DNA of 64,000 bases from Streptomyces sp. SJL17-4. GTDB lineage: Bacteria > Actinomycetota > Actinomycetes > Streptomycetales > Streptomycetaceae. The position numbers and the translations under genes are program-made. Positions 63,018 to 64,000 of the stretch are shown in pieces. The stretch lies in assembly GCF_036826855.1 (NCBI RefSeq), contig NZ_CP104578.1, positions 7,374,501 through 7,438,500 on the forward strand, in the 5' to 3' direction. Within the stretch, counting starts at the first letter, position 1; each line of letters begins with the position of its first letter. Below the pieces are notes generated by a model, which ran no database searches, was not told the DNA's origin, and worked only from the letters and a program-made list of their open reading frames with translations.

Positions 63018-64000
63018 TTAGGGCGCGCCGGGAAGCCGGACCATGACGAGCAGGCCGCCGGCCGGGCGGGGGGTGAGGTGGAGGGAACCGTCGTGCGCGC
63101 GGACGACGCTCTGCACGATGGCAAGGCCGAGGCCGACGCCGGGGTGTTCGTCGTCGGTGCGGACGCGTTCCGTTCCCCGTCGGAAGGGTTCGGTGAGGGT
63201 CGGTACCAGGTCCGGCGGGAGCCGACGGCCCGTGTTCTCGACCCGCAGTACGCTCATGGCGCCCTCCGCCCCTGTGCGGACCGTCACGGTGCCACCGGTG
63301 GGGACGTTGTGGACGACGGCGTTCTGGACGAGGTTCGTCACCATCCGCAGCAGGAGCTCCGCGGAGCCGCTGGTCCTGGCAGCGCCGCCGGTGACGTCGA
63401 GCGTGATCCGGCGCTGTTCGGCGAGGGGGAGCAGCGTTTCGGCGGCCTCCTCGGCGAGGAGGGAGAGGTCGACGCTCTCGCGGGTGAAGGTGCCGGTGTC
63501 GCCGCGGCTGAGCAGCAGGAGGGCCTCGGTGAGGTCGATCGCCCGCGTGTTGACGGCCTGCAGGCGTTCGACGAGTTCGTCCCGGTCCCGGGTGGGGTCC
63601 TCGCGGGCGACGTCGAGGAGCGCTCGCGAGATCGCCAGTGGGGTGCGCAGTTCGTGGGAGGCGTTCGCGGCGAACCTCCGCTGCTCGGCGACGTGCGACT
63701 CGAGTCTCTGGAGCATCGAGTCGAACGCGTCGGAGAGTTCGCGGAACTCGTCCTGGCGGCCCTTCATCCGGATCCGGTGGGACAGCGACCCCTCCCCGGC
63801 CCTCCGTGCCGCGTCCCTGATCTGGGTCAGCGGTGCGAGCATCCGGCCGGCGAGGAGCCACCCCCCGACGAGGCCGAACACGAGGAGGAAGGCCATTGCC
63901 CACGCCGCCGCGGGGAGGAAGGTGCGGACGAGGAGGTAGCGGTTGGGCGAGACCCCGAGGAGGCCCTGCGGGTTGTCGGGTACGTAGCGCAGCAGGTACC
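63018..64000 (-). CDS. sensor histidine kinase, N-terminus cut by window edge
   Basis: Membrane two-component sensor; the frame is open to the right edge (about 327 residues seen). The order is: end of an extracytoplasmic sensor (YVPDNPQGLLGVSPNRYLLV), a membrane helix (MAFLLVFGLVGGWLLAG), a HAMP linker (RMLAPLTQIRDAARRAGEGS), the H-box ANASHELRTPLAISRALLD with phospho-accepting His, the N-box VTNLVQNAVVHN, and the G-boxes HPGVGLGLAIVQSVVRAHDG. It stops in LLVMVRLPGAP at a TAA directly beside the IS-end-like repeat, so the extreme C-terminus might have been altered. A response regulator would be expected outside the window. Confidence 0.9.
   Translation of the reverse strand, partial: YLLRYVPDNPQGLLGVSPNRYLLVRTFLPAAAWAMAFLLVFGLVGGWLLAGRMLAPLTQIRDAARRAGEGSLSHRIRMKGRQDEFRELSDAFDSMLQRLESHVAEQRRFAANASHELRTPLAISRALLDVAREDPTRDRDELVERLQAVNTRAIDLTEALLLLSRGDTGTFTRESVDLSLLAEEAAETLLPLAEQRRITLDVTGGAARTSGSAELLLRMVTNLVQNAVVHNVPTGGTVTVRTGAEGAMSVLRVENTGRRLPPDLVPTLTEPFRRGTERVRTDDEHPGVGLGLAIVQSVVRAHDGSLHLTPRPAGGLLVMVRLPGAP

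Overview
The window is high-GC (roughly 70% or more by eye), with G/C-rich third codon positions, many GTG starts and frequent 4-base start/stop overlaps. A DmdR-type iron box, a complete mce locus and several other gene families all point to an actinomycete, most likely a Streptomyces chromosome arm or core-flanking segment. No rRNA, tRNA or CRISPR array was seen. Both edges cut a gene: a PucR-type regulator on the left and a sensor kinase on the right.

Layout. 1-4843 (minus): a PucR-family regulator, then three secreted proteins. 5425-17545 (plus): one long translationally coupled mce operon, made of an ATPase, two YrbE permeases, six Mce proteins and four small membrane proteins that form two copies of a two-gene cassette. 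The secreted genes and the mce operon diverge from a 581-base intergenic region that carries two matching promoter-like elements. 17601-25888: housekeeping and repair genes, namely a PrmC-like methyltransferase, a glutathione peroxidase, a DUF6011 protein, a frameshifted gene, an RNA ligase of the DRB0094 type, acyl-CoA thioesterase II, a Ski2-like DUF3516 helicase, a YdjM-type hydrolase and a TetR regulator. The TetR gene diverges from an NAD(P)-binding reductase across a concentric 37-base dyad. 26791-33679: a heterodimeric ABC exporter with reciprocally degenerate ATP sites, a secreted PNGase A-like protein and a Tat-exported GH109-type glycosidase. 33904-40537: a GlcD/Fe-S oxidase, a MarR regulator with a divergent ABC exporter, a 19-residue small ORF behind two small palindromes, and MltG.

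40544-45956 (minus): a sulfonate uptake and oxidation operon (ssu permease, ATPase, binding protein, LLM monooxygenase, then an FMO), headed by a Cys-containing leader peptide of the kind found at actinobacterial sulfur loci. 46160-50068 (plus): an iron-siderophore ABC importer whose iron box sits against an apparently leaderless GTG start. 50157-55875: nitrobindin-like protein, prolyl oligopeptidase, LuxR-type regulator, a degenerate stand-alone GyrB ATPase/transducer paralogue without TOPRIM, and a small membrane-anchored protein. 56003-60962: M24 peptidase, a small unknown gene, a secreted sialidase, and a GNAT-PaaX pair. 61000-63017 is a decayed patch with a multiply frameshifted ferredoxin reductase, a STAS protein, a broken IS5-type transposase and the 5' stump of another gene. 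A histidine kinase follows to the right edge.

How the genes work together. The mce operon should encode an envelope lipid or sterol importer, with the three divergent secreted proteins as possible partners. The PNGase A-like, GH109 and sialidase proteins suggest exported glycan trimming. The ssu and siderophore operons are nutrient-responsive importers with visible control elements. The most unusual items are the degenerate GyrB paralogue, the complementary defects of the ABC pair, the duplicated mce accessory cassette with its 15-base repeats, the small ORF with paired palindromes, and the concentric 53-base dyad next to the GNAT-PaaX genes.
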